Origin: Labrenzia sp. THAF82
GTDB lineage: Bacteria; Pseudomonadota; Alphaproteobacteria; Rhizobiales; Stappiaceae
DNA: 64,000 nucleotides
Reading direction: 5' to 3'
Assembly (NCBI RefSeq): GCF_009363435.1
Contig: NZ_CP045354.1
Span: 5,236,501-5,300,500 of the forward strand
Positions 29,101 through 38,360 of the stretch are shown here, piece after piece. The translations under genes and the position numbers were made by a program. Positions within the stretch are counted from its first letter, which is position 1. Each line of letters begins with the position of its first letter. The notes under the pieces are model-generated. The model was not told the origin of the DNA. It ran no database searches and saw only the letters and a program-made list of their open reading frames with translations.

Positions 29101-29452
29101 ACTCTATGATCTCGGCGTCCATATAGAACTGGACGATTTTGGTACGGGTTACGCATCCCTGACGCATGTTGCCGATCTTCCGATCAACGGTCTGAAGATC
29201 GACCGTTCCTTTACGCGCCAGATGCTTCAGGACGCAAAGAAGGAAGCTGTCGTCAATCAGCTGATACATCTGGCCCGCTCGTTGAATATTGGCGTGGTTT
29301 GCGAGGGCGTCGAGACAGAGGCGCAATACGACCGGTTGCGCATGATGGGCGACTTCTCCATTCAGGGTTTCCTGATTGCCAAACCCATGGTCTTCGATCA
29401 GGTGACAAACTGGATTTCGGAATCGAGCGACGACTTGTACTTCGTCCTTTAA
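26198..29452 (+). CDS. membrane PAS-PAS-GGDEF-EAL cyclic-di-GMP protein
   Basis: A protein of up to 1084 residues. A transmembrane helix near residues 71-90, a periplasmic sensor region of about 250 residues and a second helix near 340-365 are followed by two PAS domains (about 405-510 and 525-640, the second with SLNEIYILNVDT). The GGDEF domain has an intact GGDEF (~730) and the EAL domain an intact EALIRW (~855), DDFGTGYAS and EGVETEAQ. It can therefore in principle both make and degrade cyclic-di-GMP. The start is uncertain: TTG 26198 gives the full frame, and GTG codons near 26260-26273 are alternatives. Confidence 0.92.
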   Translation: MQLLQIRTSQPGDCAVLEPAVRVASVGEQVNEDKEQLRAGKPCRRGLSACLDQLLAKWSVDDSQFERPLRGVFLSFLVLIVAVLCIQNIASGYRNLLEPQEAVIRTTERLLTQQRAFGTQMLDRAVREISSDKNLQNAIQRHDTGTIRAIADKIMLAAPEGSSVAEFTIYGADQKPIYSSRSPVVAEPAHLAFQNDLSANLTRNTSNIELSIDGKFVVSVFQAWTVDGNLFGYLKLAVDIERSLVVAGAAVDAELVNLSKMDIPQSLNGQQISSRVLGEPMKTEFNFSALTNSATGLLNLDRFYFQNSQVFIVHELPVRAAMPGHDAKLILVKNITDHFWAFLQGALLTLSAGGGIALLAWIVIRRLLSRLQRSVQTTHSRLTGMVAENTRQLEESASQLLEAQRIAGVGSWERDLKTDLFNGSEEFFRITRISPDQPGGKIRQQLLDLVPEKERLRNLEVVREAIENRSEFEFEHSLIFAPDDCRSIYVRGYVMAGPDGDATKIVGIIHDITDRQKAERQSQLLANILESSLNEIYILNVDTFRIEYANRCAIDNLGFDLDELKSRRIWDINPLYDQETVRRHVTPLLKGVRGNLSIESEHRRKDGSEYPVDLRVQILKDHDRNLFVAIANDVSDRVQREKETREAKIRAERLAYFDPLTKLSNRAGCQRDAKSLFARDDKPSFLIHVDMDGFKRVNDTLGHLAGDHCLEETGRRLREVCRGLGTPYRWGGDEFVILADSSTSDPNQLCERARRLMRQPMEFNGNRFWPTVSMGIALCPDDADSFDTLLVNADLALYQSKENGKDRYTFFKTNMKAESETEAQIELELHDAVKHDQFYLVFQPQVNLRSQAVTGVEALIRWTHPERGELSPGEFLPVVEKSSLAPILGEIVIDKALAAAKSWLDSGINFGRISINVSPAHLASGKLVEHFSAAMERHGVSPEKVTAEVLESVFLNDNGSGHLEALKELYDLGVHIELDDFGTGYASLTHVADLPINGLKIDRSFTRQMLQDAKKEAVVNQLIHLARSLNIGVVCEGVETEAQYDRLRMMGDFSIQGFLIAKPMVFDQVTNWISESSDDLYFVL

Positions 29453-29534
29453 GAGCGTTGCTCAAGGCCTTTGGCTTGGCAATGCATGCGCCACTCCCCA
29501 TGTGCTTGAGTGTAGTCACAACAGGACGATACTT

Positions 29535-30386
29535 ATGCAATCCGACACTTCCCACCCCAAGATCGGGCTTGCGCTTGGAGGCGGTGGCGCGCGTGGTCTC
29601 GCTCATATTCCAGTTCTAGAAGCCCTGGACGATCTGGGTCTAAGACCGACACAAATCGCCGGCACTTCCATTGGCGCGATCATGGGGGCCGCTTATGCAA
29701 GCGGCCGTAGCGGAGAGCAAATTCGAGAAATTACTCTCAAGACGTTCTCGGATCGAAATGCGGTCCTTTCCCGCCTTTGGCAACTCAGGCCGAAGAAGTT
29801 TGCTGATATGTTCCGCTCAGGACCGGTTCAGTTCGACCCGGAAGGCGTCCTGGAGGTGTTCATTTCAGAATTTCTTCCAGGCACCTTCGAAGACCTGGAT
29901 ATCCCCCTCAGGCTGATCGCAACCGACTTTTTCGGCTGTCGGGAGGTCGACTTCGATTCGGGGCCTCTTCTTCCTGCGATTGCAGCTTCGATTGCAATAC
30001 CCGCCGTTTTCAGGCCGGTACGTCACAATGGACGTCATCTGATCGATGGCGGCGTTGTGAACCCGTTACCTTTTGATGGCTTGCGGGATAGATGCGATAT
30101 TGTCATCGCCGTTGATGTCGTCGGCGCCCCGATACCACGCCCAAACAGCGACGACATCAACATGCTGGACAGTCTCTTCGGCTCCTCACAGATCCTTATG
30201 CAAACGATCACAAAGCAAAAACTCAAGTTGGATCAGCCAGATATACTGGTTCGCCCACCGCACGACACCGTCCGTGTTCTTGATTTCTTGAAAGCTGATC
30301 GCATTCTGAACAAGGCGGAGCCATTGCGAGATCAAACAAAGGAACAACTGTCAGCACTGATAAAAGAAACAGCGCTCGTTACTTGA
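29535..30386 (+). CDS. patatin-like phospholipase family protein
   Basis: A 283-residue bacterial patatin of the RssA/YchK type. The oxyanion loop GGGGARGLAH (residues 15-24), the nucleophile elbow GTSIGA (Ser45) and the catalytic DGG in LIDGGVVNPLPFDG (near residue 170) form a complete Ser-Asp dyad. There is no signal peptide, so it should act on lipids from the cytosol. ATG 29535 was chosen because the conserved core begins directly after it. It lies 82 bp after the GGDEF-EAL gene on the same strand. Confidence 0.9.
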   Translation: MQSDTSHPKIGLALGGGGARGLAHIPVLEALDDLGLRPTQIAGTSIGAIMGAAYASGRSGEQIREITLKTFSDRNAVLSRLWQLRPKKFADMFRSGPVQFDPEGVLEVFISEFLPGTFEDLDIPLRLIATDFFGCREVDFDSGPLLPAIAASIAIPAVFRPVRHNGRHLIDGGVVNPLPFDGLRDRCDIVIAVDVVGAPIPRPNSDDINMLDSLFGSSQILMQTITKQKLKLDQPDILVRPPHDTVRVLDFLKADRILNKAEPLRDQTKEQLSALIKETALVT

Positions 30387-30403
30387 GAGCAACATGAGCA
30401 TAT

Positions 30404-30426
30404 TTAACAAGAACGATCACTCTTGT
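30404..30426 (+). other. short inverted repeat in the AT-rich gap after the patatin gene
   Basis: AACAAGA and TCTTGTT pair over 7 bp with an 8-base loop, followed by ATCACAATTACTTT. It may be a weak terminator or a regulatory site; the surrounding 115 bp are notably AT-rich. Confidence 0.4.
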
Positions 30427-30501
30427 TATCACAATTACTTTATTTAATAGTTCATTAATAAAACGCATAAATACTTTTCCTATCTTATTAGGAGAAGGTC
30501 T

Positions 30502-30843
30502 ATGCGGCCAGTTGGTTCTACAGATTTGGAAGACTGCCCTGTTTCCGAAGATTTGCTGAAGCGATTGCTCGAAGCAACGCTGAGTGCAGTCTCCGACGTG
30601 GGCGATCAGCTGCCGGAGCGCCAACGCGCAGCCCTGGCTGTTTATTGTTATCGTCGGTCACATTTTCGCAAGCTGGGCCTGTCGCTTGCCAGCCATTGCA
30701 GCAAGCAAGCCATGATTCTGGAAGCTGGCCATGCCGGCGAGATGATTCACATGCAGGCAACAGATGACAAGAAGGCGCTGGAGATCGAACGGCAATCCAC
30801 GCCCAAAGGGGGAAAGGCCCCCGTCAGCCTTTACGTGGTTTGA
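30502..30843 (+). CDS. small conserved hypothetical protein
   Basis: A 113-residue soluble protein beginning MRPVGSTDLEDCPVSEDLLK. The middle (RQRAALAVYCYRRSHFRKLGL) is basic and helical. I do not recognise a domain with known function, although proteins with this opening seem familiar from Hyphomicrobiales. A strong AGGAGA ribosome-binding site lies ahead of the ATG, and a clear terminator lies behind it, so it is very likely a real, monocistronic gene. Confidence 0.75.
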   Translation: MRPVGSTDLEDCPVSEDLLKRLLEATLSAVSDVGDQLPERQRAALAVYCYRRSHFRKLGLSLASHCSKQAMILEAGHAGEMIHMQATDDKKALEIERQSTPKGGKAPVSLYVV

Positions 30844-30890
30844 ACACTCAGTTCCGGGGCTGGTCCTTCCTCCCACCCGCCCCCACCTCA

Positions 30891-30934
30891 GGCAACCGCC
30901 TTCGCAAATCCGTGCGAACGGTTGCCTTTTCTTT
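30891..30934 (+). terminator. intrinsic terminator
   Basis: GGCAACCG and CGGTTGCC pair, with an inner TTCGCA/TGCGAA stem, followed by TTTTCTTTT on the plus strand. Confidence 0.88.
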
Positions 30935-31056
30935 TGGCAGCATCGAGAAAAACGATCAAGTTCTCGCCAAAGCAACACAGATACGTCTCTAGTCGCTTGC
31001 CCTGACAGTCCGACCCGCTAACTTAAGGTCATGGCAGTCTTCAGGGAGAGCGCATC

Positions 31057-31917
31057 ATGACCCGGGACGTTCCGGACCTATTTAAGACGTTGGCTCACGG
31101 CCTTGGCCAAATCCGCTCGGTTTCGATGCTGATCGGTTGCATTATGGCAGTTGCATTTGTTCAGCCAGCAATGGCCATTTGCCAATTGGTTGCAGACGCC
31201 CCCTACCGGCAATTGCTCCCTGGTGAAGCGAGGGTCTGGAACGCATCGCTGCAGGCGGGCGAAGTCCAGATTCGCTATATCGGACACTCCACTTTCGAAT
31301 TGGAAACACCCAAGGGGGTGCGAATTGCGACGGACTACAACGACAGCGTTCGTCCATTTCTGCCACCGACCGTTGCCACGATGAACGGTGCGCACAGCAC
31401 GCACTATTCGCTCAATCCGGACCCGAGCATCGAGCATCTTCTATATGGCTGGAACCCGGATGGCGGGGCAATGGACCATGACATGACGGTGGAAGATGTC
31501 CGGATCCGCAATATCCAGACCAATATACGTGGCTGGGACGGTGAAACCCGACGGCTCGGAAATTCCATCTTTGTTTTTGAGATTGCCGACCTGTGCATTG
31601 CCCATCTCGGTCACCTGCACCACAGGCTAACAAAGGAAGACCTGACCAGACTGGGGCAGATAGATATTGTGTTTGCCGCCGTGGACAACACATCGACATT
31701 GCGTCTGGACAGTCTCATGGATGTGCTGGAAAGCATCGGTCCGGCCATGGTTATTCCGATGCATTTTCACTTTGCCGGTGCACTTCAGGCGTTTACCGGG
31801 CGCGCCGCAGAAGCCGGGTATGAGATTGTTCGCGCAGAAAATGCCAAACTCATTGTCAGCCGTGCCAGTCTGCCTACCAAACCAACCGCATACATCATGA
31901 TGCCTGGCGGCGCGTGA
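31057..31917 (+). CDS. exported metallo-beta-lactamase-fold protein
   Basis: A 286-residue protein with a membrane or signal segment (about residues 24-41, ending QPAMA/I) and a UlaG-like metallo-beta-lactamase fold. The start of the fold (IRYIGHSTFELETPKGVRI) and later histidine-bearing strands (AHLGHLHHR, IPMHFHFAG) fit. The usual THxHxDH loop is replaced by GAHSTHYSLN, so metal binding may differ. The substrate is unknown. Its stop is one base from that of convergent rsmD. Confidence 0.78.
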   Translation: MTRDVPDLFKTLAHGLGQIRSVSMLIGCIMAVAFVQPAMAICQLVADAPYRQLLPGEARVWNASLQAGEVQIRYIGHSTFELETPKGVRIATDYNDSVRPFLPPTVATMNGAHSTHYSLNPDPSIEHLLYGWNPDGGAMDHDMTVEDVRIRNIQTNIRGWDGETRRLGNSIFVFEIADLCIAHLGHLHHRLTKEDLTRLGQIDIVFAAVDNTSTLRLDSLMDVLESIGPAMVIPMHFHFAGALQAFTGRAAEAGYEIVRAENAKLIVSRASLPTKPTAYIMMPGGA

Positions 31918-31918
31918 G

Positions 31919-32476
31919 TTAGGGCGCATAGCGCAGAAAGAGAACCTGACTGTCCCCGGCTTGCCGTCGGTCAACTTCGGCAAAGCCTTCGGGTGTTTCA
32001 ATGTCGGCACTTGCCCGCTCTTCCAGTACACAGACTGCGTCCGTCTTGAGCCAGCCTCCGGAACCAGCTGACTGCAGTGCCTTTTCACCGAGGCCCTTGT
32101 CATAAGGCGGATCGGCAAAGAGAATGTCGAACGGTTCGATCGTACCAGGTTCGCCCAGGCGGGTTGCGTCCCGTCGGAAGATTTTCGCCGCTCCGTTAAG
32201 CCCCAGACTTTCCATGTTGCGCCGGATCACTCCGCGCGCTTCAGCCCCCTCTTCTATGAAGGTGCAATGGCGCGCTCCTCTGCTGATGGCTTCAAAGCCG
32301 AGCGCTCCGGTTCCGGCAAACAAGTCCAGAACGCGCGCGCCTTCGAATTCCATTCCCAAGCCGTGCGCGAGAATGTTGAAGATCGTCTCGCGCAGTCTGT
32401 CGCTTGTCGGACGGGTTCCCTGAGATTTGGGCGCCGCAATCGCGGCGCCCTTGAAGCGCCCTGCGACTATTCTCAC
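31919..32476 (-). CDS. rsmD: 16S rRNA (guanine(966)-N(2))-methyltransferase RsmD
   Basis: A 185-residue methyltransferase that modifies G966 in helix 31 of 16S rRNA. The start MRIVAGRFKG, the SAM-binding LDLFAGTGALGFEAISRGA and the catalytic ILFADPPYDKG (DPPY) are standard. Its GTG start overlaps the stop of the upstream pseudouridine synthase gene (GTGA), so the two RNA-modification genes are coupled. Confidence 0.95.
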   Translation of the reverse strand: MRIVAGRFKGAAIAAPKSQGTRPTSDRLRETIFNILAHGLGMEFEGARVLDLFAGTGALGFEAISRGARHCTFIEEGAEARGVIRRNMESLGLNGAAKIFRRDATRLGEPGTIEPFDILFADPPYDKGLGEKALQSAGSGGWLKTDAVCVLEERASADIETPEGFAEVDRRQAGDSQVLFLRYAP

Positions 32477-33831
32477 GAACGGTCTCCGCGACGCGGTCCC
32501 CGACCGCCCTTGGGTGGGCCACGCCGCTCCTCTTTGTCTCGAGTGCTTCGGCTTTCCTGCTGCTTGTCGTCAACGAGGCCATCCTCACTCCAAATCCGAC
32601 GCTGAGGAGGGCTGCGTCGCTCTTGGTCCATGTCCTTGCGGGGCCTGGGTGCTGAAGTCATGCGGAAACGGGAACGTGGAGACACCTTTTCCTGACGCTG
32701 ACCGCTATTCTTGCGTGGCGCCTTACCCTGTTTGCGATCCGCACGTTCGCTCTTGGCAGCCTTTTTCCGGTCTGTTTCTGTCTTGCCTTCACGCGCCGTC
32801 AGCCACTTGCCCTGGCCTTCTTCGCGTCGGCCGCCGGATTTGCGGTCGTCTCTGCCACCGCCAGACCGTTTTGTGGCCGACGTCTTTTCAGCTTCCTGTT
32901 TGGGTGTATGAAAGATCGGTGCGTCGAAGTCTGCTCCAGCCTCTTCGGCCAAGGCCTCGCCAAGCTGATCCCGCAATACGCGCCCGCGAATTTCGCGAAC
33001 ATCATTTTCCGGCAGATCCATGAGCTGAAACGGTCCATAGGACACGCGGATCAGTCGGTTCACGGCAAGACCGAGATGTTCAAGCACACGCTTCACCTCC
33101 CGGTTCTTTCCTTCCCGCAAGCTGACGGTCATCCAGACGTTTCCGCCCTGCTCCTTGTCAAGCACAGCTTCGATCGCACCGTAAAGAACACCATCGATAG
33201 CAACACCGTCCTGCAACCCATTCAGATCGGCCTGCGTGACTTTGCCAAAGGCACGAACACGGTACCGTCTCAACCAACCGGTGGCAGGGAGTTCAAGAAC
33301 CCTCGCGAGCCCGCCGTCATTGGTTAAGAGCAACAGACCTTCCGTGTTGATGTCGAGCCGCCCAACTGTCAGCACACGAGGCAGATCGTCCGGCAACCTG
33401 TCGAAGACAGTAGGGCGTCCCTCAGGGTCCTTGTTCGTCGTCACAAGCCCACGCGGCTTGTGATAAAGCCAAAGCCTTGTTCTTTCCCGGGTCGGTAGAG
33501 CTGTTCCGTCCACAAGGACCTTGTCGTCCGGCGTCACCGTGACTGCCGGTGTGGTGAGAACCTGACCGTTCAGTTCAACCCGGCCGTTGGCAATCCAGGT
33601 TTCTGCTTCGCGGCGCGAACACAGGCCTGCGCGCGCCATAACCTTGGCAATCCGCTCGCCTCGAGAGCCGGTTTCGTCGGTCGTGCTGCGCGGCGCAGGC
33701 ATAGCCGCGCTTTTCTTTGGGCCGTCTTTCTTCGCACCTTGTGGCCCACGCCGTTTTGAAGGTGCACGATTGTCGCGCGCTCGCGGGTTCACCGAACCGG
33801 GGCGCTTGGGGGGAGTTTTTCTTGTCGTCAT
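32473..33831 (-). CDS. 23S rRNA pseudouridine synthase, RluB-type
   Basis: A 452-residue RsuA/RluB family pseudouridine synthase. A basic N-terminal extension (~60 residues) is followed by an S4 domain (ERIAKVMARAGLCSRREAE...), then the catalytic domain with GRLDINTEGLLLLTNDG. A long C-terminal tail of about 140 residues is rich in Arg, Lys, Gly and Glu and probably disordered, which is common in alphaproteobacterial members. ATG 33831 is the sensible start; the open frame runs to 33879. Which rRNA uridine it modifies is inferred only from the family. Confidence 0.9.
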   Translation of the reverse strand: MTTRKTPPKRPGSVNPRARDNRAPSKRRGPQGAKKDGPKKSAAMPAPRSTTDETGSRGERIAKVMARAGLCSRREAETWIANGRVELNGQVLTTPAVTVTPDDKVLVDGTALPTRERTRLWLYHKPRGLVTTNKDPEGRPTVFDRLPDDLPRVLTVGRLDINTEGLLLLTNDGGLARVLELPATGWLRRYRVRAFGKVTQADLNGLQDGVAIDGVLYGAIEAVLDKEQGGNVWMTVSLREGKNREVKRVLEHLGLAVNRLIRVSYGPFQLMDLPENDVREIRGRVLRDQLGEALAEEAGADFDAPIFHTPKQEAEKTSATKRSGGGRDDRKSGGRREEGQGKWLTAREGKTETDRKKAAKSERADRKQGKAPRKNSGQRQEKVSPRSRFRMTSAPRPRKDMDQERRSPPQRRIWSEDGLVDDKQQESRSTRDKEERRGPPKGGRGPRRGDRS

Positions 33832-34013
33832 GGCCGCGTCATAGCAGAGCTTTGCCTTTTCTGAAATCGCTTGTTGCATTCACAGGCTGCAAAGGCGCTG
33901 ACACCCAGGCGCATAGCTCGGTCGAAAAGAAGAAATTACGGGGCTGACTGTATCGGCTTTTGCGATTAAACACGAACTTTCTTCGCCTCTCCAAAAGGGC
34001 CCTGAGACAATAA

Positions 34014-34487
34014 ATGACCAGCGGTCAGCACCCCCAACGTGACAAGACATTCATGGATCTTGCGCTTGAAGAGGCGGAAAAAGCCTCCAGCCGCGGAGAA
34101 GTGCCGGTGGGCGCCGTGCTGGTCAGAGGAACCAGTATCCTCGCGCGGGACGGCAACCGAACCCTTGAACTCAACGACCCCACGGCGCACGCCGAAGTTC
34201 TGGTCATCCGCAAAGCCTGTGCATTGCTGAATTCACAGCGACTACTTGATTGCGATCTGTACGTGACGCTGGAACCTTGCACCATGTGCGCAGGCGCTAT
34301 CTCGTTTGCCCGTATACGCAGGCTCTACTACGGCGCTGGCGACGAGAAAGGTGGCGCGGTTGATCATGGCGCTCGTTTCTTCGATCAGCCGACCTGCCAT
34401 CATGCTCCCGATACTTATTCCGGTATAGGCGAGGTTCAGGCAGCGAAACTTCTGAGAGCTTTCTTCAACTCAAGGCGTCGAAACTGA
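34014..34487 (+). CDS. tadA: tRNA-specific adenosine deaminase
   Basis: A 157-residue cytidine-deaminase-fold protein that converts A34 to inosine in tRNA-Arg(ACG). The zinc and catalytic residues are His59 and Glu61 in TAHAEV and Cys89/Cys92 in EPCTMC. The C-terminal FFNSRRRN is typical of TadA. It is divergent from the pseudouridine synthase gene. Confidence 0.94.
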   Translation: MTSGQHPQRDKTFMDLALEEAEKASSRGEVPVGAVLVRGTSILARDGNRTLELNDPTAHAEVLVIRKACALLNSQRLLDCDLYVTLEPCTMCAGAISFARIRRLYYGAGDEKGGAVDHGARFFDQPTCHHAPDTYSGIGEVQAAKLLRAFFNSRRRN

Positions 34488-34516
34488 TGCGCACCGGTCT
34501 TGCCGGTACGGAGGAT

Positions 34517-35395
34517 TTATTCATCGGCTTTGGTCTTCTCCCAGGCATCAAGAACCGCCGGCCACAGACCTTGTGACCAGAGATTGTTGTGGGCCGCACC
34601 TTCGACGATCAGGATCTCTTTGGGATCTGCAGCGCGTTCAAACAACCGTTTTCCGTGTTCAACGGGAATCACGAAATCTTCCGTGCCATGGACGATCAGG
34701 ATCGGCACCTGGACATTTCCAATACGCTCGCGTGTCGGCATCTGGTCGATCATGAGCAGCCCGACGGGCAACCAGGGATATTGTTCGTATGCCCTGTCGA
34801 CCAACGCCGTATATGGCGCTTCAAGGACAAGCAAATCTGTGTCCGGCTGATCTGCAGCTATCGCGGTTGCAACGCCTGTTCCCATACTCTCGCCATGGAT
34901 GATGATCCGATCCGTAAGAGCTGCCACGGCTTGGAAGTGTTCCCGGCCATCTGAAATCAAATCAACTTCCGTCGGGCTGCCTTCGCTGCCTGCATAGCCT
35001 CTATAACTGGGCGCGTAGAGCCCGAAGCCACTGTCGAGGATCTGTTTGAAGCGAGATGCGCGCGTGGACACATTTCCGGAATTGCCGTGAAAATAAAGAA
35101 CCGTCGGAGCACCCTCGACCGCTGGCGCAGCTGACCAGACGCTGATTTGTGTGCCGTCTGCCATGGTCACAGTTTCAACTGCTACCTGGTCAAGCCCGGC
35201 CTCCGCGGGGTCAGACAACTCTCCCGTCGGTACAAACAGAAAGCTGCGCTGGTTCAGATACATGAAGCCTGCTGCCATCGTGTACGCAATCGCCACGACG
35301 ACAGTCAGATTGACCAACAGCTTGCGGACACGCTTTCCCGAACCGGATGGTGTTGCCCTGGCATTCAGGGCCGGATCGTTTTCAGCTTCGGACAT
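34517..35395 (-). CDS. membrane-anchored alpha/beta hydrolase (ABHD13/BEM46-like)
   Basis: A 292-residue alpha/beta hydrolase. An N-terminal transmembrane helix (about residues 27-47) precedes the hydrolase core with LYFHGNSGN, the nucleophile elbow HGESMGTG, an acid region HGTEDFVIP and a C-terminal His in EGAAHNN. This layout resembles the Bem46/ABHD13 group, whose substrates are mostly unknown. It is convergent with tadA and lies 65 bp downstream of mutL on the same strand. Confidence 0.85.
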   Translation of the reverse strand: MSEAENDPALNARATPSGSGKRVRKLLVNLTVVVAIAYTMAAGFMYLNQRSFLFVPTGELSDPAEAGLDQVAVETVTMADGTQISVWSAAPAVEGAPTVLYFHGNSGNVSTRASRFKQILDSGFGLYAPSYRGYAGSEGSPTEVDLISDGREHFQAVAALTDRIIIHGESMGTGVATAIAADQPDTDLLVLEAPYTALVDRAYEQYPWLPVGLLMIDQMPTRERIGNVQVPILIVHGTEDFVIPVEHGKRLFERAADPKEILIVEGAAHNNLWSQGLWPAVLDAWEKTKADE

Positions 35396-35460
35396 GCACG
35401 TATCTCAAATCAGTTTCCGGAATTCTCATTTGTGTGTTGTTGCCGGCGTCGGCATCGCGG

Positions 35461-37371
35461 TCACTTGCGGCCGAAGAGTTTCTCAATATCCGTGAGTTTC
35501 AACTCAACCCAGGTTGGCCGACCATGGTTGCATTGCCCGGATAGCGGCGTTGCTTCCATGTCCCGCAACAAGGCATCCATTTCCTCTGCACGCATCCGCC
35601 GACCGGCGCGAACGGAGCCATGGCAGGCCATCGTGGCGGCAACATGGTCAAGTTTGTCCCTCAGACCATCTGCCGTGTCCCATTCGGCAAGTTCGTCAGC
35701 AAGATTGCGGACCATGCCTTGAATATCCATGTCGCCGAGGATCGCCGGCGTTTCTCTGACGGCGATAGCACCAGGACCGAATGCCTCAAGCGACAGGCCT
35801 ACGGCCTCCAGATCGTCGGCACGCTCGGCGAGCCGGGCCGCGTCTTCTTCAGGCAATTCGACGATTTCAGGGATCAGAAGCATTTGCCGTGCAACACTTT
35901 TCTTCGCCAGCGCTTCTTTCAAACGTTCATAAACAAGGCGTTCATGAGCGGCATGCTGATCCACGATGACAACCCCATCACCTGTCTGGGCAATGATGTA
36001 GGTTTCGTGGACCTGTGCCCTTGCGGCTCCGAGGGGCAGCAAAGTCTTTTCCGTTTCCACCGGTGTTTCGTGCGCTCTGGCGTCCGCGGAAGGCGTCATA
36101 AGCCCCGCGAACCCGTCCTGTCCGGGTGTTTGGAAAGCTCTTTGGGCACTTTCAGAAAATCCGGAAACCGGTCCCTCATTTTCCTCAAGTGGCCGAAAGG
36201 CTTCCGGGTTCCAGTTGGCTGCTGCAGTTGCACGAGCAAATCCGCTACCCCGCCCGGCATATGCAGTATTTGTTGTTCCTCCCGCTGGCGAAGCGGCAAA
36301 TCCATACCCTGCCTGAGTGTCGCCATGAGATCTGATTGCGTCCAGGGCAATCGCTGCATTTGAGGTCGAAGCACGGTGGCCGGCATCAACCAGTGCGCGC
36401 TTTATGGCACCAACCAGCAGTCCTCGCACCAATTGCGCATCCCTGAACCTGACATCCGCCTTTGCTGGGTGAACATTGACGTCTACCTGACCGGGATCGA
36501 GTTCAATAAACAGAACAACGACCGGATGCCGATCACGCGCCAGAACATCTGCATAGGCACCGCGCAGGCCGGACAACAACAGTTTGTCCTTTACGGGTCT
36601 GCCGTTCACAAAAAAGAACTGATGTTGGGCATTGCCCCGGTGATGTGTCGGAAGCCCGGCAAACCCCGACAACCTGACACCTTCCCGCTCAGCGTCGATT
36701 TCCATGGCATTGTCGACAAACTCCGGGCCGAGAATTTGAGCAATTCGAGCAAGGTGCGGCTCATCTCCTCGAGCTGCCGGCCAGCTTTGCGCCTGGCGAT
36801 CTGCTCCTGAAAGTGAAAACCCGACCGTTGGATAAGCCAGGGCGATGCGTTTAACGATCTCGGTGATCGCTGCCGCCTCGGCACGATCGGATTTCAAAAA
36901 CTTCAAGCGTGCAGGTGTCGCAAAGAACAGATCGCGCACCTCAACCTGGGTGCCCTTGGCTCTGGCAGCGGGAATAATCGGCTGATGCTTGCCACCTTCA
37001 ACCGCGATGGCCCATGCATGATCTTCCGTTTCGTGGCGTGTCTGAATGGCAAGGCGAGCGACGGACCCGATCGAGGGCAATGCTTCGCCACGAAACCCGA
37101 GCGTGCGAATATCGAAGAGGTCATCATCCGAAATCTTGGAAGTGCAGTGCCGGCGAACAGCCAGTTCCAGATCGTCGCGGCTCATCCCAAGTCCATCGTC
37201 AGCCACACGCATCAGGGTCTTGCCGCCGGCAGCCGTGACAATCTCGATGTTCCCGGCTCCGGCATCGACCGCGTTTTCGACCAGCTCCTTGATGACGCTG
37301 GCCGGACGCTCAATCACTTCCCCGGCGGCGATCTGGTTGATCACCTGTTCGCCAAGTTGCCTGACCTTCAT
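35461..37371 (-). CDS. mutL: DNA mismatch repair protein MutL
   Basis: A 636-residue MutL. The N-terminal GHKL ATPase has [20 protein letters not shown] and [10 protein letters not shown]. The C-terminal dimerisation domain carries [13 protein letters not shown], the endonuclease motif DQHA(x)2E(x)4E, so this MutL should nick DNA itself, consistent with bacteria that lack MutH. The linker (about residues 340-440) is low-complexity. It is divergent from the HAD-IIA gene. Confidence 0.97.
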   Translation of the reverse strand: MKVRQLGEQVINQIAAGEVIERPASVIKELVENAVDAGAGNIEIVTAAGGKTLMRVADDGLGMSRDDLELAVRRHCTSKISDDDLFDIRTLGFRGEALPSIGSVARLAIQTRHETEDHAWAIAVEGGKHQPIIPAARAKGTQVEVRDLFFATPARLKFLKSDRAEAAAITEIVKRIALAYPTVGFSLSGADRQAQSWPAARGDEPHLARIAQILGPEFVDNAMEIDAEREGVRLSGFAGLPTHHRGNAQHQFFFVNGRPVKDKLLLSGLRGAYADVLARDRHPVVVLFIELDPGQVDVNVHPAKADVRFRDAQLVRGLLVGAIKRALVDAGHRASTSNAAIALDAIRSHGDTQAGYGFAASPAGGTTNTAYAGRGSGFARATAAANWNPEAFRPLEENEGPVSGFSESAQRAFQTPGQDGFAGLMTPSADARAHETPVETEKTLLPLGAARAQVHETYIIAQTGDGVVIVDQHAAHERLVYERLKEALAKKSVARQMLLIPEIVELPEEDAARLAERADDLEAVGLSLEAFGPGAIAVRETPAILGDMDIQGMVRNLADELAEWDTADGLRDKLDHVAATMACHGSVRAGRRMRAEEMDALLRDMEATPLSGQCNHGRPTWVELKLTDIEKLFGRK

Positions 37372-37484
37372 GAAACTCCCTTTACTCGGTTTCTTACCGC
37401 GCTGCGATCCTATATGGTCCGCGCCGAGTTTGCCTCGATTCTTTCATCAGCTTATCAGACACACCGTGATCCGAGTGACCCGCC

Positions 37485-38360
37485 ATGACCGTTTCTGCAC
37501 CGCTTCTTGTTGACGGGCTCCGTGCCCTTGCCCCTTCCTATAAGGGCATCTTGTGTGACGTCTGGGGCGTTTTGCACAACGGGGTCGCCGCCTTTGAAGA
37601 TGCCCACAAGGCGTTGCGAAAATACAGGGACGAAACCGGCGGCAAGGTCGTGCTGATAACCAACGCTCCGCGTCCTGCCAAACAGGTTGGTGAAATGCTC
37701 GCCAGTCTCGGCGTGCCGGAAGAGGCCTATGACGGCATTGTCACTTCAGGCGACGTCACGCGCAGTGTTCTGGAAGCACAAGGTACAAAAACGCTGTTAC
37801 ACATCGGCCCCAATCGGGACCAGCCTCTTTACTGGAACCTGGAAGCGACCTTCACGCAAAATGACGACGAGGCAGATGCTATCAGCTGCACCGGTCTGAC
37901 GGATGATGAAACGGAAACACCGGATGATTATCGCGACCGTTTGCAGAAACTGGTCGACCGCAAGCTGCCGATGATCTGCGCCAATCCGGACATCGTTGTT
38001 GAGCGCGGCGACCGTCTGGTGTGGTGCGCCGGCGCTCTGGCAAGGCTTTACGAAGACCTTGGCGGTGAGGTTGCCATACTCGGCAAGCCTCACGGTCCGA
38101 TCTACAAGGCAGCACTGGATCGGCTTTCGGAGCTCGCCGGCACGACGATCGCAAAGGAAGACGTCCTTGCAGTCGGTGACGGTTTGCCGACCGATATTCG
38201 CGGTGCGGTTTCGCAGGACATTGATGTGCTGTTCATAACTGCCGGTATTCACGCTTCGGATTTCGGCCCAAGCGATGATCCCGAGGAACACCTGATCCGC
38301 CGCCGTCTGACCGAAGAAGGTTTACGTGCCCGGGCTGCCCTTCCGCGCTTGTGGTGGTAA
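37485..38360 (+). CDS. HAD-IIA family hydrolase (TIGR01459 type)
   Basis: A 291-residue HAD-superfamily protein of the TIGR01459 type, related to p-nitrophenylphosphatase/NagD. Motif I reads CDVWGVLHNG, so the second motif aspartate is Trp, a feature of this subgroup. VLITNAPRP (motif II), a Lys in ILGKPHGPIY (motif III) and VGDGLPTDIRGA (motif IV) are intact. The substrate is unknown. A bidirectional terminator follows. Confidence 0.88.
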   Translation: MTVSAPLLVDGLRALAPSYKGILCDVWGVLHNGVAAFEDAHKALRKYRDETGGKVVLITNAPRPAKQVGEMLASLGVPEEAYDGIVTSGDVTRSVLEAQGTKTLLHIGPNRDQPLYWNLEATFTQNDDEADAISCTGLTDDETETPDDYRDRLQKLVDRKLPMICANPDIVVERGDRLVWCAGALARLYEDLGGEVAILGKPHGPIYKAALDRLSELAGTTIAKEDVLAVGDGLPTDIRGAVSQDIDVLFITAGIHASDFGPSDDPEEHLIRRRLTEEGLRARAALPRLWW

